A stretch of DNA of 64,000 nucleotides from Thermofilales archaeon (GCA_028275925.1 JAPWTS010000001.1:1-64000); one strand, 5' to 3'. Counted from the stretch's first letter, positions 8,849 to 17,650 are shown. Notes: generated from the letters alone by a model not told the origin. Program-made: numbers and translations.

Positions 8849-9340
8849 TCACGCACCGCTAGAGCTTAAAGCTAGCCGAGCGAGGACGGGCACCACGACT
8901 TCCCTGGCGAGGCGGCGCACACGATCTGGATCTGGGGTCTCGCCGGAGGCGATGAAGCTTAGGGCGAAGTAACCCGCAGCCACGCGCTCCACAAGCAGCG
9001 GCAACACCTCAGTGGATCTGACGGCGATGAAACCTTCCGCCACGAACACGTCGTCGGATACTTTCAGCGCGCCGCGCCCGCTTGGCGCGCTCCTCTCATC
9101 GAAAATCGCGACTACGTACACGGCGGGAGTGCTCAAACCGCGCTTGGCAGCCTGCGCTTCGAGCTCTTCCAGTACCTTTCTGACCCATTCCGTGAGCGTT
9201 TTCTCGCTCTTTAAACGCGCGGAACCCACGCTTTTCGAGGCTGCAGCAACGCCTCTTCTAGCTTCCTCTACGCTCGACCCGCACAGCCTCGGCGGCAAGC
9301 GCCTCGAGCGACAGAGAAGAGTCACCCAACTTGGCAGCAA
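8849..9340 (-). CDS. Unknown protein, overlapping the upstream winged-helix gene
   Basis: No family is recognised. The protein has an Ala/Glu/Arg-rich helical region (~45-75) and a mixed alpha/beta C-terminal half. The frame opens at TTG 9340, giving an 83-base overlap with the upstream gene. Later in-frame starts are GTG 9325 and TTG 9298, and no Shine-Dalgarno site decides between them, so the true N-terminus is uncertain. It probably shares an operon with the winged-helix gene. Confidence 0.5.
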   Translation of the reverse strand: MLPSWVTLLCRSRRLPPRLCGSSVEEARRGVAAASKSVGSARLKSEKTLTEWVRKVLEELEAQAAKRGLSTPAVYVVAIFDERSAPSGRGALKVSDDVFVAEGFIAVRSTEVLPLLVERVAAGYFALSFIASGETPDPDRVRRLAREVVVPVLARLALSSSGA

Positions 9341-9623
9341 GCCAGAGGGGGCTCTCCTTGTTCACCGCGTACTTGACCCCATGGGATGAGCGCGAGATCC
9401 TTCGCACTAAACCTTTCTCGTTGAGCTGCTCTATGACCTCCTTTATCAGCGTTAGGACAACAGGGTGCGTGGGGAGGCCGGCGAGCACCGCTATCTTTTT
9501 CGCGTTAAAAGTAAGCATTGAGCCCTTTGTCGCCCTGATCATCTTGGCGAGCGTCACCAGGACGGTGCGCTGCAACCTTTCGTAGTCCTTGTATATCTCG
9601 GGGCTGAAACGCTGAGACGCCAC
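9258..9623 (-). CDS. Winged-helix DNA-binding protein
   Basis: The 121-aa protein has a plausible helix-turn-helix core, SMLTFNAKKIAVLAGLPTH, a recognition-type helix (VVLTLIKEVIEQLNEKG) and a wing-like LVRRISRSSHGVKYAVN. It resembles crenarchaeal MarR/ArsR-like regulators or chromatin-associated wHTH proteins. Regulator status is inferred from the fold. It precedes and overlaps the unknown gene at 8849-9340. Confidence 0.65.
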   Translation of the reverse strand: MASQRFSPEIYKDYERLQRTVLVTLAKMIRATKGSMLTFNAKKIAVLAGLPTHPVVLTLIKEVIEQLNEKGLVRRISRSSHGVKYAVNKESPLWLAAKLGDSSLSLEALAAEAVRVERRGS

Positions 9624-9778
9624 GTTTACTCGCTTCGCGCCGAGGAATTATGCGGGAGCCGCGCACAACGTAAGAGTATAACCAATGTAGCTTCCCGGTA
9701 CTGCGAGAGTAGCGCGCCGCTCTCTCCTCCCCAACGAAAACTTTAAAAGAGCTCCGAGGCGCATGCCGCGCGTACGGG

Positions 9779-11341
9779 ATGGAAGAGCGGATCTACGTAC
9801 CGGATGTCTCCTGCATCGTGAGCGGTGCCCTACGGAGGGCGATCGAAGAGGGTAAACTCTCCGGGAGAGTAGCCATCCACTCAGCTCTGGTTTCCTACTT
9901 CGAGAGACTCGCGAAGGAGGGGGTTTACAGGGGTTTCGTCGGCTTGAGGGAGCTCGGCAGATTGAGGGATGTTGCTTCGAAGACCCGCGCGATCGAGCTG
10001 GAGTACGTCAAGGATATACCGGAAGGTTACAGGTGGTCCAAAGACGCCAGCGTCGATGAGCTTCTAAGGGAGCTAGCTTACGACGCGGGCGCGGTTCTCG
10101 TAACATCGGACCGGATCAACGCAGATGCAGCGCGCGCGATCGGCGTCGAAGTGATGTTTCTAGAACCCAGCAAAGGAGAGTTTATTCTAAAGAACTTCTT
10201 TACGAGCGAAACCCTCTCGATACACCTGAAGGAGGGGGCGAAACCGTACGCTAAAGTTGGAAGGCCCGGTAGGTGGAAGTTCGTAGCCATTAGGGAGGAG
10301 CCCCTCACTCGAGAGGAGCTCGAGGAGATCGCGAACGAAATAATGGAGTACGCTAAGTCCAACGGTAACTCCTTCATAGAGAGCGAGCGCCCGGGCTCCA
10401 CGATACTGCAGATCGAAAACTTCAGGATAGTAATCACGAGACCCCCGCTCTCGGACGGCATAGAGATCACCGCCGTGCGCCCCATCGTCAGGCTCCAGCT
10501 GGAAGACTACAACCTGCCGCCGAAGCTGCTCCAGCGCCTCGAGAAGCAGGCTGAAGGGATACTCATCGCCGGCGCTCCCGGCATGGGCAAAACAACGTTC
10601 GCCCAAGCGCTCGCTGAGTACTACCGGAGGAAAGGCAAGATCATCAAGACCATCGAATCGCCGAGAGACATGCAGCTACCGCCCGACGTAACCCAGTACT
10701 CTAAGAGCTACGCTACTTCCGAGGAGCTCCACGACGTGCTGCTGCTTTCGAGACCCGACTACACGTTCTTTGACGAGATGAGGGATACGAGGGACTTCGA
10801 GCTCTACGCTGACCTTAGGCTGGCTGGAGTCGGCATGGTGGGTGTGGTCCACGCGACTAGCCCCATCGACGCTATTCAACGGTTCATAGGTAGGGTGGAG
10901 CTCGGGATGATCCCTTCGATCGTGGACACCGTGATATTCATCGAGAACGGCGAAGTCAAGAAAGTTTACGAGCTTGAAACGGTAGTGAAAGTGCCTCACG
11001 GCCTGCGCGAAGCCGAGCTGGCGCGCCCAGTCGTTGTTGTTAGAGACTTCATGACCGGGGAACCCGAGTACGAGCTTTACGTGTTCGGAGAGAGGACGTT
11101 CGTGGTACCCATTAAGAGAGCGGCGCCGATCGGCGAGGAGCGGATCAAAGCGCGCCTCGAAACTCTGCTGCGCAAGTACCTCCCCGACAGCGGCGTCGAA
11201 ATAATCGTAGAGGAGGACAGGGCGGTGGTTCTGGTGGATGAGGAATACTACAATTACGTCGTCGGCAAGCCGCGGCGCAAGCTAGAAAGGCTGGCTCGAC
11301 GCCTAGGGTTTAACGTGGAAATACGCCCCAAGTTCGAGTAG
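9779..11341 (+). CDS. PIN-domain AAA+/VirB11-like ATPase (PINA family)
   Basis: The 520-aa protein has the three-part layout of archaeal PINA. A PIN domain spans 1-140 (VPDVSCIVSG with the first Asp, TSDRINADAARAIG with later acidic residues). A secretion-ATPase-like domain follows, with Walker A GAPGMGKTTFAQ (~264) and Walker B YTFFDEMRD (~327). A KH-like C-terminal domain completes it. In Sulfolobus, PINA promotes Holliday junction migration together with Hjc and Hjm; the same role here is inferred from family membership. A TATA-like CTTTAAAAG (about 9740-9748) lies ~30 bp before the ATG. It is a single gene. Confidence 0.88.
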   Translation: MEERIYVPDVSCIVSGALRRAIEEGKLSGRVAIHSALVSYFERLAKEGVYRGFVGLRELGRLRDVASKTRAIELEYVKDIPEGYRWSKDASVDELLRELAYDAGAVLVTSDRINADAARAIGVEVMFLEPSKGEFILKNFFTSETLSIHLKEGAKPYAKVGRPGRWKFVAIREEPLTREELEEIANEIMEYAKSNGNSFIESERPGSTILQIENFRIVITRPPLSDGIEITAVRPIVRLQLEDYNLPPKLLQRLEKQAEGILIAGAPGMGKTTFAQALAEYYRRKGKIIKTIESPRDMQLPPDVTQYSKSYATSEELHDVLLLSRPDYTFFDEMRDTRDFELYADLRLAGVGMVGVVHATSPIDAIQRFIGRVELGMIPSIVDTVIFIENGEVKKVYELETVVKVPHGLREAELARPVVVVRDFMTGEPEYELYVFGERTFVVPIKRAAPIGEERIKARLETLLRKYLPDSGVEIIVEEDRAVVLVDEEYYNYVVGKPRRKLERLARRLGFNVEIRPKFE

Positions 11342-11577
11342 CGCGCTGGAACTCGCGCACTAGTTGCCAACCCTCCCCAGCAACGCCTGTATCCGCGCGC
11401 TAGCTCTTCTCCGTTTGCGCGCTTTATTAACAGCAGTGCGCCAGCGCGCGTCGTCTATTCTTTGTCGCTCCCCGTTCCTTCGCTTGCCAACCCGTATAAT
11501 CGTAAACCTTTTACCATCATCTCTTTTCACTCCTTTAAGCGTGCGCTAGGGCGAGCCGCATCACGCGCGCTAACTTT

Positions 11578-12177
11578 CTACACTACTGGTGCGCGATCTA
11601 GAACCGCGTGGACGTACGTGATGCAGTGCTCTGTGAAGTAAGGCGTTGGACCTAGGCTCAGCCAGCGGACGCCGAGGTCTTTCAACCACTGCTCTACGCT
11701 GCGCTCCACTCCTTTGTGATCCCCTAGGATGAACGCGGCTGGTTCGCCGAGCTCCACCTGCGAAATATCTACGCCGTGCTCGTGCATGTAGAAGATTCGC
11801 GTGGGACCCAGCGAGGATAGCAGGCGCAGGACCAGCCGCTTAAAGTCGCATTCCACGATGCTCGCGCCGGGAACGCTCATCCCGCGCGCTAGCGCGCGCA
11901 GAACTTCGCCCACTTGAGCTTCGCTGGCGAGCGCGCGTCCCGGCACCTCCCACCCCCTGAACTCCACCGTAACGGGCTTCGTCGATCCCTCTAGTACAGC
12001 GTAGAACACCGTGTCGGGCCTTGGACCGCGCCTCGTCGAGAGGGCTGCGATCGCAGCGCGCGCCACCACATCGAGCCGCCCGTACGATGCCAAAGCTTTA
12101 ATGTTCAGATCCGGCTTCACGAACGCGGAAGAAGCTTTAACGACGAACACTCTGGAAAGTCCGGAATAACTTCTCAT
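11578..12177 (-). CDS. trmY: tRNA pseudouridine-54 N1-methyltransferase TrmY
   Basis: TrmY makes N1-methylpseudouridine at position 54 of archaeal tRNA using SAM. The 199-aa sequence has the SPOUT C-terminal knot, FILGDHKGVE (~150-159), WLSLGPTPYFTEHCI (~174-188) and a C-terminal HAVLD, as in the DUF358/TrmY family. It lies just downstream of eS26 on the same strand, 85 bp apart. The 236-bp region beyond its stop (11342-11577) holds no gene that could be supported. Confidence 0.92.
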   Translation of the reverse strand: MRSYSGLSRVFVVKASSAFVKPDLNIKALASYGRLDVVARAAIAALSTRRGPRPDTVFYAVLEGSTKPVTVEFRGWEVPGRALASEAQVGEVLRALARGMSVPGASIVECDFKRLVLRLLSSLGPTRIFYMHEHGVDISQVELGEPAAFILGDHKGVERSVEQWLKDLGVRWLSLGPTPYFTEHCITYVHAVLDRAPVV

Positions 12178-12262
12178 CTGCGCGAAGCGCAGGCCAAAAC
12201 GCTATCTAGCGACACCCTCCGGCAACGAAAAGCCTCGGTGCCGCGCACGGCGCCACAGGCGT

Positions 12263-12559
12263 TTAAGCGCCGAGCGGCGCCTTCTTCTTCCTCTCCTCTT
12301 CAGGGCGTATCTTGATTATCCCTCTGTAGACCGCGCAACGTATGCAGAGGTACTTCGTGACCTCGTAAGTGGGGATTATCGCCCCCCTGCTTCGCAGCTC
12401 GCTCGCCAGCTGAGGGTCTATCGGAGCGTACCGCTTCGTCACTTTCACGGCTTTCGAGCGCGGGATCAGCGCTCCGCACTCGTCGCACTGCACCATCGCT
12501 TCCTTTCCTTTATCTCCCTTGTGCCTACCGCGGCTCTTCCTCTTCTTGGGCACGTCCAT
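12263..12559 (-). CDS. rps26e: Small ribosomal subunit protein eS26
   Basis: eS26 is a zinc-binding small-subunit protein shared by eukaryotes and the TACK archaea but missing from most Euryarchaeota, so it supports the lineage assignment. The 98 aa carry CDECGALIPRSKAVK (~25) and CIRCAVYRGIIKIR (~72), the two CxxC halves of the zinc site, with the basic N-terminus KKRKSRGRHKGDKGK. It is divergent from the small zinc-finger gene at 12669. Confidence 0.95.
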   Translation of the reverse strand: MDVPKKRKSRGRHKGDKGKEAMVQCDECGALIPRSKAVKVTKRYAPIDPQLASELRSRGAIIPTYEVTKYLCIRCAVYRGIIKIRPEEERKKKAPLGA

Positions 12560-12668
12560 CGCTGGCTGGCGCCGGCTATTTAAACTAAGCGTAGCTCCGA
12601 GCCTGAAGCTGCGGTGGCCGAGGCTCTGCGCGAAACGTTCATAAAAGGCTCGGGGTTCGGCCCCGAGT

Positions 12669-12845
12669 ATGGTACACGTACCGAAGCTGCTGATGGTAGG
12701 AAGGTGCGTGCGGTGCGGTAAGAGACTCTACCGGGGGGATGAAATGTACCGCTGCCCTAAATGCGACGTGCTGTACTGCCCCATCTGCTACAAGAAGCTG
12801 CACGGCCGCTGCCAAATCTGCCTCACGCAGCTTGAACCCGCTTAG
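12669..12845 (+). CDS. Small zinc-binding protein (58 aa), four CxxC pairs
   Basis: This short frame has cysteine pairs CVRC, CPKC, CPIC and CQIC, in the spacing of a double zinc ribbon or RING-like fold. A TATA-like TTCATAAAAG (about 12639-12647) predicts a transcript start at about 12667, so translation is leaderless from the ATG at 12669. Its last codons overlap the end of the convergent PAPS-reductase-like gene by 23 bases. The family is not recognised. Cysteine content (8 of 58) and promoter fit make it a confident gene despite its size. Confidence 0.7.
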   Translation: MVHVPKLLMVGRCVRCGKRLYRGDEMYRCPKCDVLYCPICYKKLHGRCQICLTQLEPA

Positions 12846-14745
12846 CGCGGTGCGAGCTTAAGGCCTCTTCTAAAACCTGCGCACGCACGGCGTATTCGGC
12901 CACTGGGCACACGGCGTTGCACATCCCGCAGTGCGCGCAGGCCGCGAGGTCAACCCGGAATCTCCCGCCGGTAACCTTTACCGCGCCCTTGGGGCACCAC
13001 AGCTCGCACGAGCCGCACCCCACGCAGTAAGCGGCTCTGATAACCGCTCTAGCGATGCCGTCGGCCCGCTCAGCGTTCCTTACCGAAACCCTAAGAACTC
13101 CTCCTGCCCCTTCGACTTTCACAGGCGCGCCGTTCAGCTTGAGCCCACCCTCGCTCACCTCCACGGTACCTAGCGAAGATAGAGCTTCAGCTAAACCCTC
13201 CGGGCTCAGAGCCCCGCCGAAGCCTTTCAGCTCGACTCGTACCTCGCCGTCTTCGGTCTCAACGGAGAAGCGCGGCCCACGCGAAACGACCGAGGCTTCT
13301 TGCCCGGAAAACCTCTGCGCAACGCGCTTGATGTCGCCGGGAACCGCGAGCCACCGCCACAGCCCCAGCTTAACCCAAGCCTCGCCCAGACCCGCCTTCT
13401 CGGAGAACGCTCGCAAGTAACTCTCCCACCTAGCCCAGAGCTCTGGGTGCTGCTCCCTCACAGCCTCAGCTTCGCCCATCTCGATGGCGGGGCACAGCCA
13501 GCACCCGAGCCTGTCGAACCCCCTGAAGTAGAGCGGGTTAACCGGTAGACGCTCCTTGAAGATGTAGAGCCAGACCTCCAGCGCCGACCAAGAGTGGATG
13601 GGGGCAGCGACAACGACGTCGGGGAGCCACTTGTTCCTGTACACGCGCGGGCTCCTAGCCCTGCTCGCGGACTCCGCCCTGCGCTGACCGACGATGCTGA
13701 GCGCGCCGCCGGCGAAGCGCTCCCTCACGGCTTTAGCCGTCGGCACGAGCTTCGCTACCTTGCAGCACCATCGGTAGTCCCTAGCGGGCGGCCCCATAAC
13801 CTCCAGCCCCCTCCAGAAGGCATCGCCGGCGGACGCGACAATGAGCTCCGACCCGCTGCTCTGGGCTACGCGCTTCACGTAATCGACCGTTTCGGGGAGC
13901 TCTAACCCGGTGTCATTGAATAGTAAAGTCACTTTCCCGAAGGCTTTCTGCGACAACCAGAACGCGACTAAGCTGTCCTTCCCGCCGCTGAAGGAGACGA
14001 CAGGCGGGAGCTTGTACTTCCCCGCAACATTTTTCAAGAAATCCACAGCTTCCTGCTCCAAGATCGCGAGCCTCGCCTCATTAGCCCTAACGGCGTCCAA
14101 CCACGACGGGTTAGCGGCGTTCCACTCGAAACTTTTCGCCTTCCAGCTCTTCAGCACCCTAACCCTCTTTCTTTTCGTGTAAACCCCGACGCCTTCATAG
14201 CCGCTCGTCGTGCCTATCGCCACGAACTTCTCGGAACCCCTCCGCGGCAGATTCGCTTCTAGGAGATCCTCGGCGTGGAGCTCGAAACCTCTCTTTAGAA
14301 TTTCTACGTCCGCTACCGCGTAGTAGCCAACCTTGCTTTTCAGGATCGCTGAAACGCCGTAGTAGACCGGCTTAAACCTCCACGAGCCGCGCACCAAATC
14401 GTAGTAGCGATGGCCGATTACGTAACCGTCGATTATCACCTCATCGGCCGAGTCTACGTAGGGCACCTTGTTGAGCAGCACGATCCTGCGCCGGGGGTAG
14501 GGGCACCCAGCGTCGAGCTCGCTTTCTATAAGCTTCCACAGCTGGACGTGCTCGAGGCCCAGCGCCGGCCTAGCGTCTGCTGGCGGCGTGAGCTTGACCG
14601 GACGCCCCTCACCGCCGCAGACTCCGCAGACCCTGGTCAGAAGGGGCACGTTGCAGCGATCGCACCAGTAGAGGGGTTTGCTGGCTTTGCGGAGGATTTC
14701 GAAAGCCCGTTTCCCAGCGCCGCGCTTCACGGTCAGGGAGCTCAA
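12823..14745 (-). CDS. Modular PAPS-reductase-like protein: zinc ribbon, PUA-like domain, PP-loop, two [4Fe-4S] sites
   Basis: The 640-aa protein has four parts. An N-terminal zinc ribbon spans CDRCNVPLL to CGVCGG (~28-44). A PUA-like region follows (~95-190). The PP-loop adenylate-alpha-hydrolase domain has SFSGGKDSLVAF (~246) and YRWCCKVAKLVP (~317). The C-terminal ferredoxin-like domain has two CxxCxxCxxxCP motifs (CVGCGSCELWCP, CAHCGMCNAVCP). The family is annotated as PAPS/APS reductase. The PUA-like domain also makes an RNA substrate such as tRNA thiolation possible, and sequence cannot decide. It has a TTG start, with GGAGG six bases upstream. Confidence 0.85.
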   Translation of the reverse strand: MSSLTVKRGAGKRAFEILRKASKPLYWCDRCNVPLLTRVCGVCGGEGRPVKLTPPADARPALGLEHVQLWKLIESELDAGCPYPRRRIVLLNKVPYVDSADEVIIDGYVIGHRYYDLVRGSWRFKPVYYGVSAILKSKVGYYAVADVEILKRGFELHAEDLLEANLPRRGSEKFVAIGTTSGYEGVGVYTKRKRVRVLKSWKAKSFEWNAANPSWLDAVRANEARLAILEQEAVDFLKNVAGKYKLPPVVSFSGGKDSLVAFWLSQKAFGKVTLLFNDTGLELPETVDYVKRVAQSSGSELIVASAGDAFWRGLEVMGPPARDYRWCCKVAKLVPTAKAVRERFAGGALSIVGQRRAESASRARSPRVYRNKWLPDVVVAAPIHSWSALEVWLYIFKERLPVNPLYFRGFDRLGCWLCPAIEMGEAEAVREQHPELWARWESYLRAFSEKAGLGEAWVKLGLWRWLAVPGDIKRVAQRFSGQEASVVSRGPRFSVETEDGEVRVELKGFGGALSPEGLAEALSSLGTVEVSEGGLKLNGAPVKVEGAGGVLRVSVRNAERADGIARAVIRAAYCVGCGSCELWCPKGAVKVTGGRFRVDLAACAHCGMCNAVCPVAEYAVRAQVLEEALSSHRAKRVQAA

Positions 14746-14822
14746 GGGCCTCCGCTCACACGTCGCGGCGCGAAACCCTCGTCATCCCACAGGCGCAACG
14801 GTTTTTCACCTAAAAACCTTTC

Positions 14823-15539
14823 TCAGCGGAGCTTGCTGAAGTAAGCTGCGATCTCGTCCTGCGCTAGTACCCTGAACTCTTGGTCCTTAACGGTCACGAT
14901 GCCCATCTCCACCTTCATCGGAGACGTCAAACCTCCCTCAATGCACTTATCCAGCACCTTGAGCGAGAGCGTTACAGCTTCTTCAAGCGTTAGGTCGTCC
15001 CTGTAGCTCTTCTCCAAGATCTCGGTCGCGGTCTGCGAGTTCGCCCCGATAGCCGCTGCCTTGTAGCCCATGTAGCTGCCTCCGGGATCCGTCATGATGA
15101 GGTGGGGCCCGCGCCGATCCACGCCCGCGATCAGGAAGGCTACCCCGAAAGGTCTCACGCCGCCGTGCTGGGTGTACACCTGCTTTATGTCGCATATCCT
15201 CTTCGCCAGGAGCTCAACGGGTATCCGCTCACCGTACGTGAGCCTGTACACCTGGGCGTAAACTCTAGCGTCGTCTATTAGGACGCGGGCGTCGCCGAAG
15301 AGGCCCGAAAACGCCAAGCCCACGTGGTCGTCAATCCTCTTTATTTTCTCGGCGCTTTCAGCTAGAATGGACGGCCAGCGCTTCTCCGCCGCCAGCACGA
15401 CACCTTCGCGCGTTTTTATGCCGAGAGTTATCGAACCCTTTTTCACGGCTTCGTGCGCGTATTCGACCTGGAACAACCGACCGTCGGGGCTAAACAGCGC
15501 TACAGCCCTATCGTAACCGACACCCGGGGGCGTGAACAC
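14823..15539 (-). CDS. psmA: 20S proteasome alpha subunit
   Basis: It forms the outer, gate-bearing rings of the archaeal 20S proteasome. The 238 aa include GVGYDRAVALFSPDGRLFQV and EYAHEAVKKG, the alpha-type N-terminal signature, and no catalytic N-terminal Thr. The start codon is GTG. It is the last gene of the eL15-RNA-binding protein-Rnp3-Rnp2-psmA set. In many archaea SBDS and the exosome genes rrp4, rrp41 and rrp42 follow psmA; here a PAPS-reductase-like gene lies downstream instead. Confidence 0.96.
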   Translation of the reverse strand: MFTPPGVGYDRAVALFSPDGRLFQVEYAHEAVKKGSITLGIKTREGVVLAAEKRWPSILAESAEKIKRIDDHVGLAFSGLFGDARVLIDDARVYAQVYRLTYGERIPVELLAKRICDIKQVYTQHGGVRPFGVAFLIAGVDRRGPHLIMTDPGGSYMGYKAAAIGANSQTATEILEKSYRDDLTLEEAVTLSLKVLDKCIEGGLTSPMKVEMGIVTVKDQEFRVLAQDEIAAYFSKLR

Positions 15540-15617
15540 AGACTTTCACCACCAGGTACACGACGCCGCAGTTTTAAAGAGTTTGCGCGCGCTGCCCACC
15601 TACCGAGGCCCCTCTCG

Positions 15618-15944
15618 CTAGCGAAGCTCAGCCGACGCCCCCGGGAGGGAGGAGCATATGGCCCGCGCCTTACGCAGCGTCCCAGCGACTTTGACGACCC
15701 TCGCCAGAGGCTCTTTGTAGGCCGCGAGCGCAGCTCTAAAGAGCAGCAACCCTTCGCGCTTAACCCTAACCACGGCCAGCCCCTTATCCGCGCGCACGTA
15801 GACGACAGCGGGCTCCACCCGCGCGAGCCCTAGCACGCCGCCCAGCCTCATCACGGCAGCCGCGAGCTTGCTTTCGAGAAGGTTAGCGTCCGCATCAGCA
15901 ACCTTTACGATGACGTACCTGAACACGGGCCTTCTAGCGGTCAT
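15618..15944 (-). CDS. rnp2: RNase P protein component 2 (Pop5 homologue)
   Basis: This protein subunit of archaeal RNase P pairs with Rnp3 (Rpp30) to activate the catalytic RNA for 5' maturation of tRNA. At 108 aa, RYVIVKVADADANLLESKL and VYVRADKGLAVVRVKREG match the Pop5 ferredoxin-like fold. Its start overlaps the end of rnp3 by 11 bases, which supports joint translation with its partner. Confidence 0.87.
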   Translation of the reverse strand: MTARRPVFRYVIVKVADADANLLESKLAAAVMRLGGVLGLARVEPAVVYVRADKGLAVVRVKREGLLLFRAALAAYKEPLARVVKVAGTLRKARAICSSLPGASAELR

Positions 15945-16674
15945 CGCCGCCCACTCTCAATACCCTAACTCCGCGGACCGGCACCGCTCCCGCCAGCTTA
16001 TCGCGGCACTCGGCCACGAGGCGGGCGGCGTTCGCGGACACCGCGTCAAGCGCTGCATCGTAGCTCAACCCCATCAGGCTCAGCAGTGAGGCCATCGAGC
16101 GGGGATCGCGGAGCGCGCTAGGGCTTGTCGCACCGGACGAAAGTATGAGCGCGTGCACCATCTTCTTCCTCCCCAGAAGCTCCATTACGCCGGAGTAGTA
16201 CGCCAGCGCCTTAGCGCTCGCTAGCGGGTCTTCCGCCTGTAGGGGCGCTACCAGCACTTCAACCGCTTTACCGTACTCCCGTATGTACGCTAGGTCACCC
16301 CTTAGCAAGCGGGAGCCCGGGAGCAGCGTGATCACGTCCACCCTGGCGTCCCTGCACGCGAACGCGGTCAGCTTGCGGTCGAGCGCGTACACGGATACCA
16401 CTTCGACGCGCCTCCTGAACTTCCGGAGAATCTTTTTGAGTGAACCCTCCCTCATCGGCTCGTCGACCGTGATCCTGGAAATCACGTCGATGCCCTCCGC
16501 TTCGCCTTCCGCTTTGAGAAACCTCAAAGCCTCTAGCGACGCTGCGGGATCGGAGATTAAGCGCTTGACGCTGACGGAAGCTCCAACCCCCGAAAAGCCC
16601 AGTTCCCTTAGTAAGCGTAGGCTCTCGCGCGTTAAAACCTCGGCGGAAACTAGGAGGTCGATGAAAGCCCGCAT
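15934..16674 (-). CDS. rnp3: RNase P protein component 3 (Rpp30 homologue)
   Basis: The TIM-barrel-like Rpp30 subunit of RNase P is the structural partner of Rnp2. The 246 aa begin MRAFIDLLV and have the FSGVGASVSVKRL strand and the RKFRRRVEVVSVYALDRKL region expected for the family. The gene lies 6 bp after the RNA-binding protein gene and overlaps rnp2. Confidence 0.87.
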   Translation of the reverse strand: MRAFIDLLVSAEVLTRESLRLLRELGFSGVGASVSVKRLISDPAASLEALRFLKAEGEAEGIDVISRITVDEPMREGSLKKILRKFRRRVEVVSVYALDRKLTAFACRDARVDVITLLPGSRLLRGDLAYIREYGKAVEVLVAPLQAEDPLASAKALAYYSGVMELLGRKKMVHALILSSGATSPSALRDPRSMASLLSLMGLSYDAALDAVSANAARLVAECRDKLAGAVPVRGVRVLRVGGDDR

Positions 16675-16680
16675 GATCGC

Positions 16681-17130
16681 TCAGAGCAGCTCCTTCAGGC
16701 TTTTGTTGCTTTGCAGGGCTTGCCGAGCCTGGGGGCTCAGCTTGACCCTCACCCTAATTACGTCGTCACCGTCGTACACCCTGACTTCGCCCAGGTACGC
16801 CCGCTGCTTGTCGAGCCTCAGGTAAAGGTGCCCTGAGGGGTCGAGCCGGTGCCTCAGCGTCCTCTCCAGCGCCAGCAGGTCGCCGGGCGGCAAGGCGGCG
16901 AGCAAATGCTTAAGCAGGGTCTCGGCCAGCTCCGGCTTCTCTATCTTCACTTTCAGGACGAAGATGGGGTTTCCATAGTGACCTTCGAGCATCGAAACGC
17001 TGAGAAAATCTTCCAGTTCCGCTCGAATCTTTTCAGGGAGAACGTTCATTAGCGCAACCTTCACTTTTTCGAGGTCTTCCGTAGCGTGGCAGAAGGCGCT
17101 CACTTCAGCGTTGAGCGCTACTTTGCTCAT
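16681..17130 (-). CDS. Exosome-associated RNA-binding protein (PF01877/DUF54 family)
   Basis: This is a small archaeal protein family of predicted RNA-binding domains, routinely encoded with RNase P and exosome genes. The 149 aa include [20 protein letters not shown], the [18 protein letters not shown] segment and [20 protein letters not shown], all typical of the family. Its start overlaps the end of eL15 by 26 bases. A role in RNA processing is inferred from context and family. Confidence 0.85.
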   Translation of the reverse strand: MSKVALNAEVSAFCHATEDLEKVKVALMNVLPEKIRAELEDFLSVSMLEGHYGNPIFVLKVKIEKPELAETLLKHLLAALPPGDLLALERTLRHRLDPSGHLYLRLDKQRAYLGEVRVYDGDDVIRVRVKLSPQARQALQSNKSLKELL

Positions 17131-17650
17131 CGAGCTTCCTCTTAAGCTTCTCGAGAACCTTCTTAACCTTATCCGAGTGGTCCACCTTCCTGCGGACGCC
17201 GCAGACCCAGTTCCTCTCTGGGTCGTTCTTAACGCACGGGTGGTGCGGGTCCACCATGACGACTTCGTACCACTCGTACATCCCGTCCTCTCCCACCCAG
17301 TAGGATCCCAGTACGACCAGGTTAGGGTACTTCTTCGCCGCGCGCTCCTCAGCTATGAGCTGGGAGCTCTTGTGCGGAGCGTAGCCGTGCACGCCCATCC
17401 TCTTCGGTCTCCTGCCCGAGCTGGGTCTGGGCCTGTTCAACCCGCCTTTCCTTACTCGAACCCTCACCACGACGAAACCCGGCTTGGCCTTGTAGCCGAG
17501 CGCCCTGGCCCTGTTTATGCGCGTGGGTCTCTCAACCCTCACTATCGACGGCTGCTTCCTCCACTCCATTAGCCGCTTCCTGTAGAGCTCGGCGAGCGGC
17601 CCTTTATCGGGGCGCTTCCACAGCTCAGCCACGTACTTGTAGTATCCCAT
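17105..17650 (-). CDS. rpl15e: Large ribosomal subunit protein eL15
   Basis: eL15 is a large-subunit rRNA-binding protein. The 181 aa show [14 protein letters not shown] at the N-terminus, [20 protein letters not shown] (~42-61), the basic [19 protein letters not shown] stretch and [20 protein letters not shown]. It heads the cluster that continues with the exosome-linked RNA-binding protein, RNase P proteins and proteasome alpha. Confidence 0.96.
   Translation of the reverse strand: MGYYKYVAELWKRPDKGPLAELYRKRLMEWRKQPSIVRVERPTRINRARALGYKAKPGFVVVRVRVRKGGLNRPRPSSGRRPKRMGVHGYAPHKSSQLIAEERAAKKYPNLVVLGSYWVGEDGMYEWYEVVMVDPHHPCVKNDPERNWVCGVRRKVDHSDKVKKVLEKLKRKLDEQSSAQR

Noticed and set aside
11342-11577. 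Short frame and TGATGG motif (C box-like) in the gap between the PINA and trmY genes
   Set aside because: A 21-codon frame (minus strand from about 11519) has no conserved features, and no D box CTGA follows the C-like box, so neither a peptide nor an sRNA is supported.
15095-15110. TGATGAG inside psmA as a C/D box sRNA
   Set aside because: No C', D' or D boxes at suitable spacing, and the sequence is part of conserved proteasome coding.
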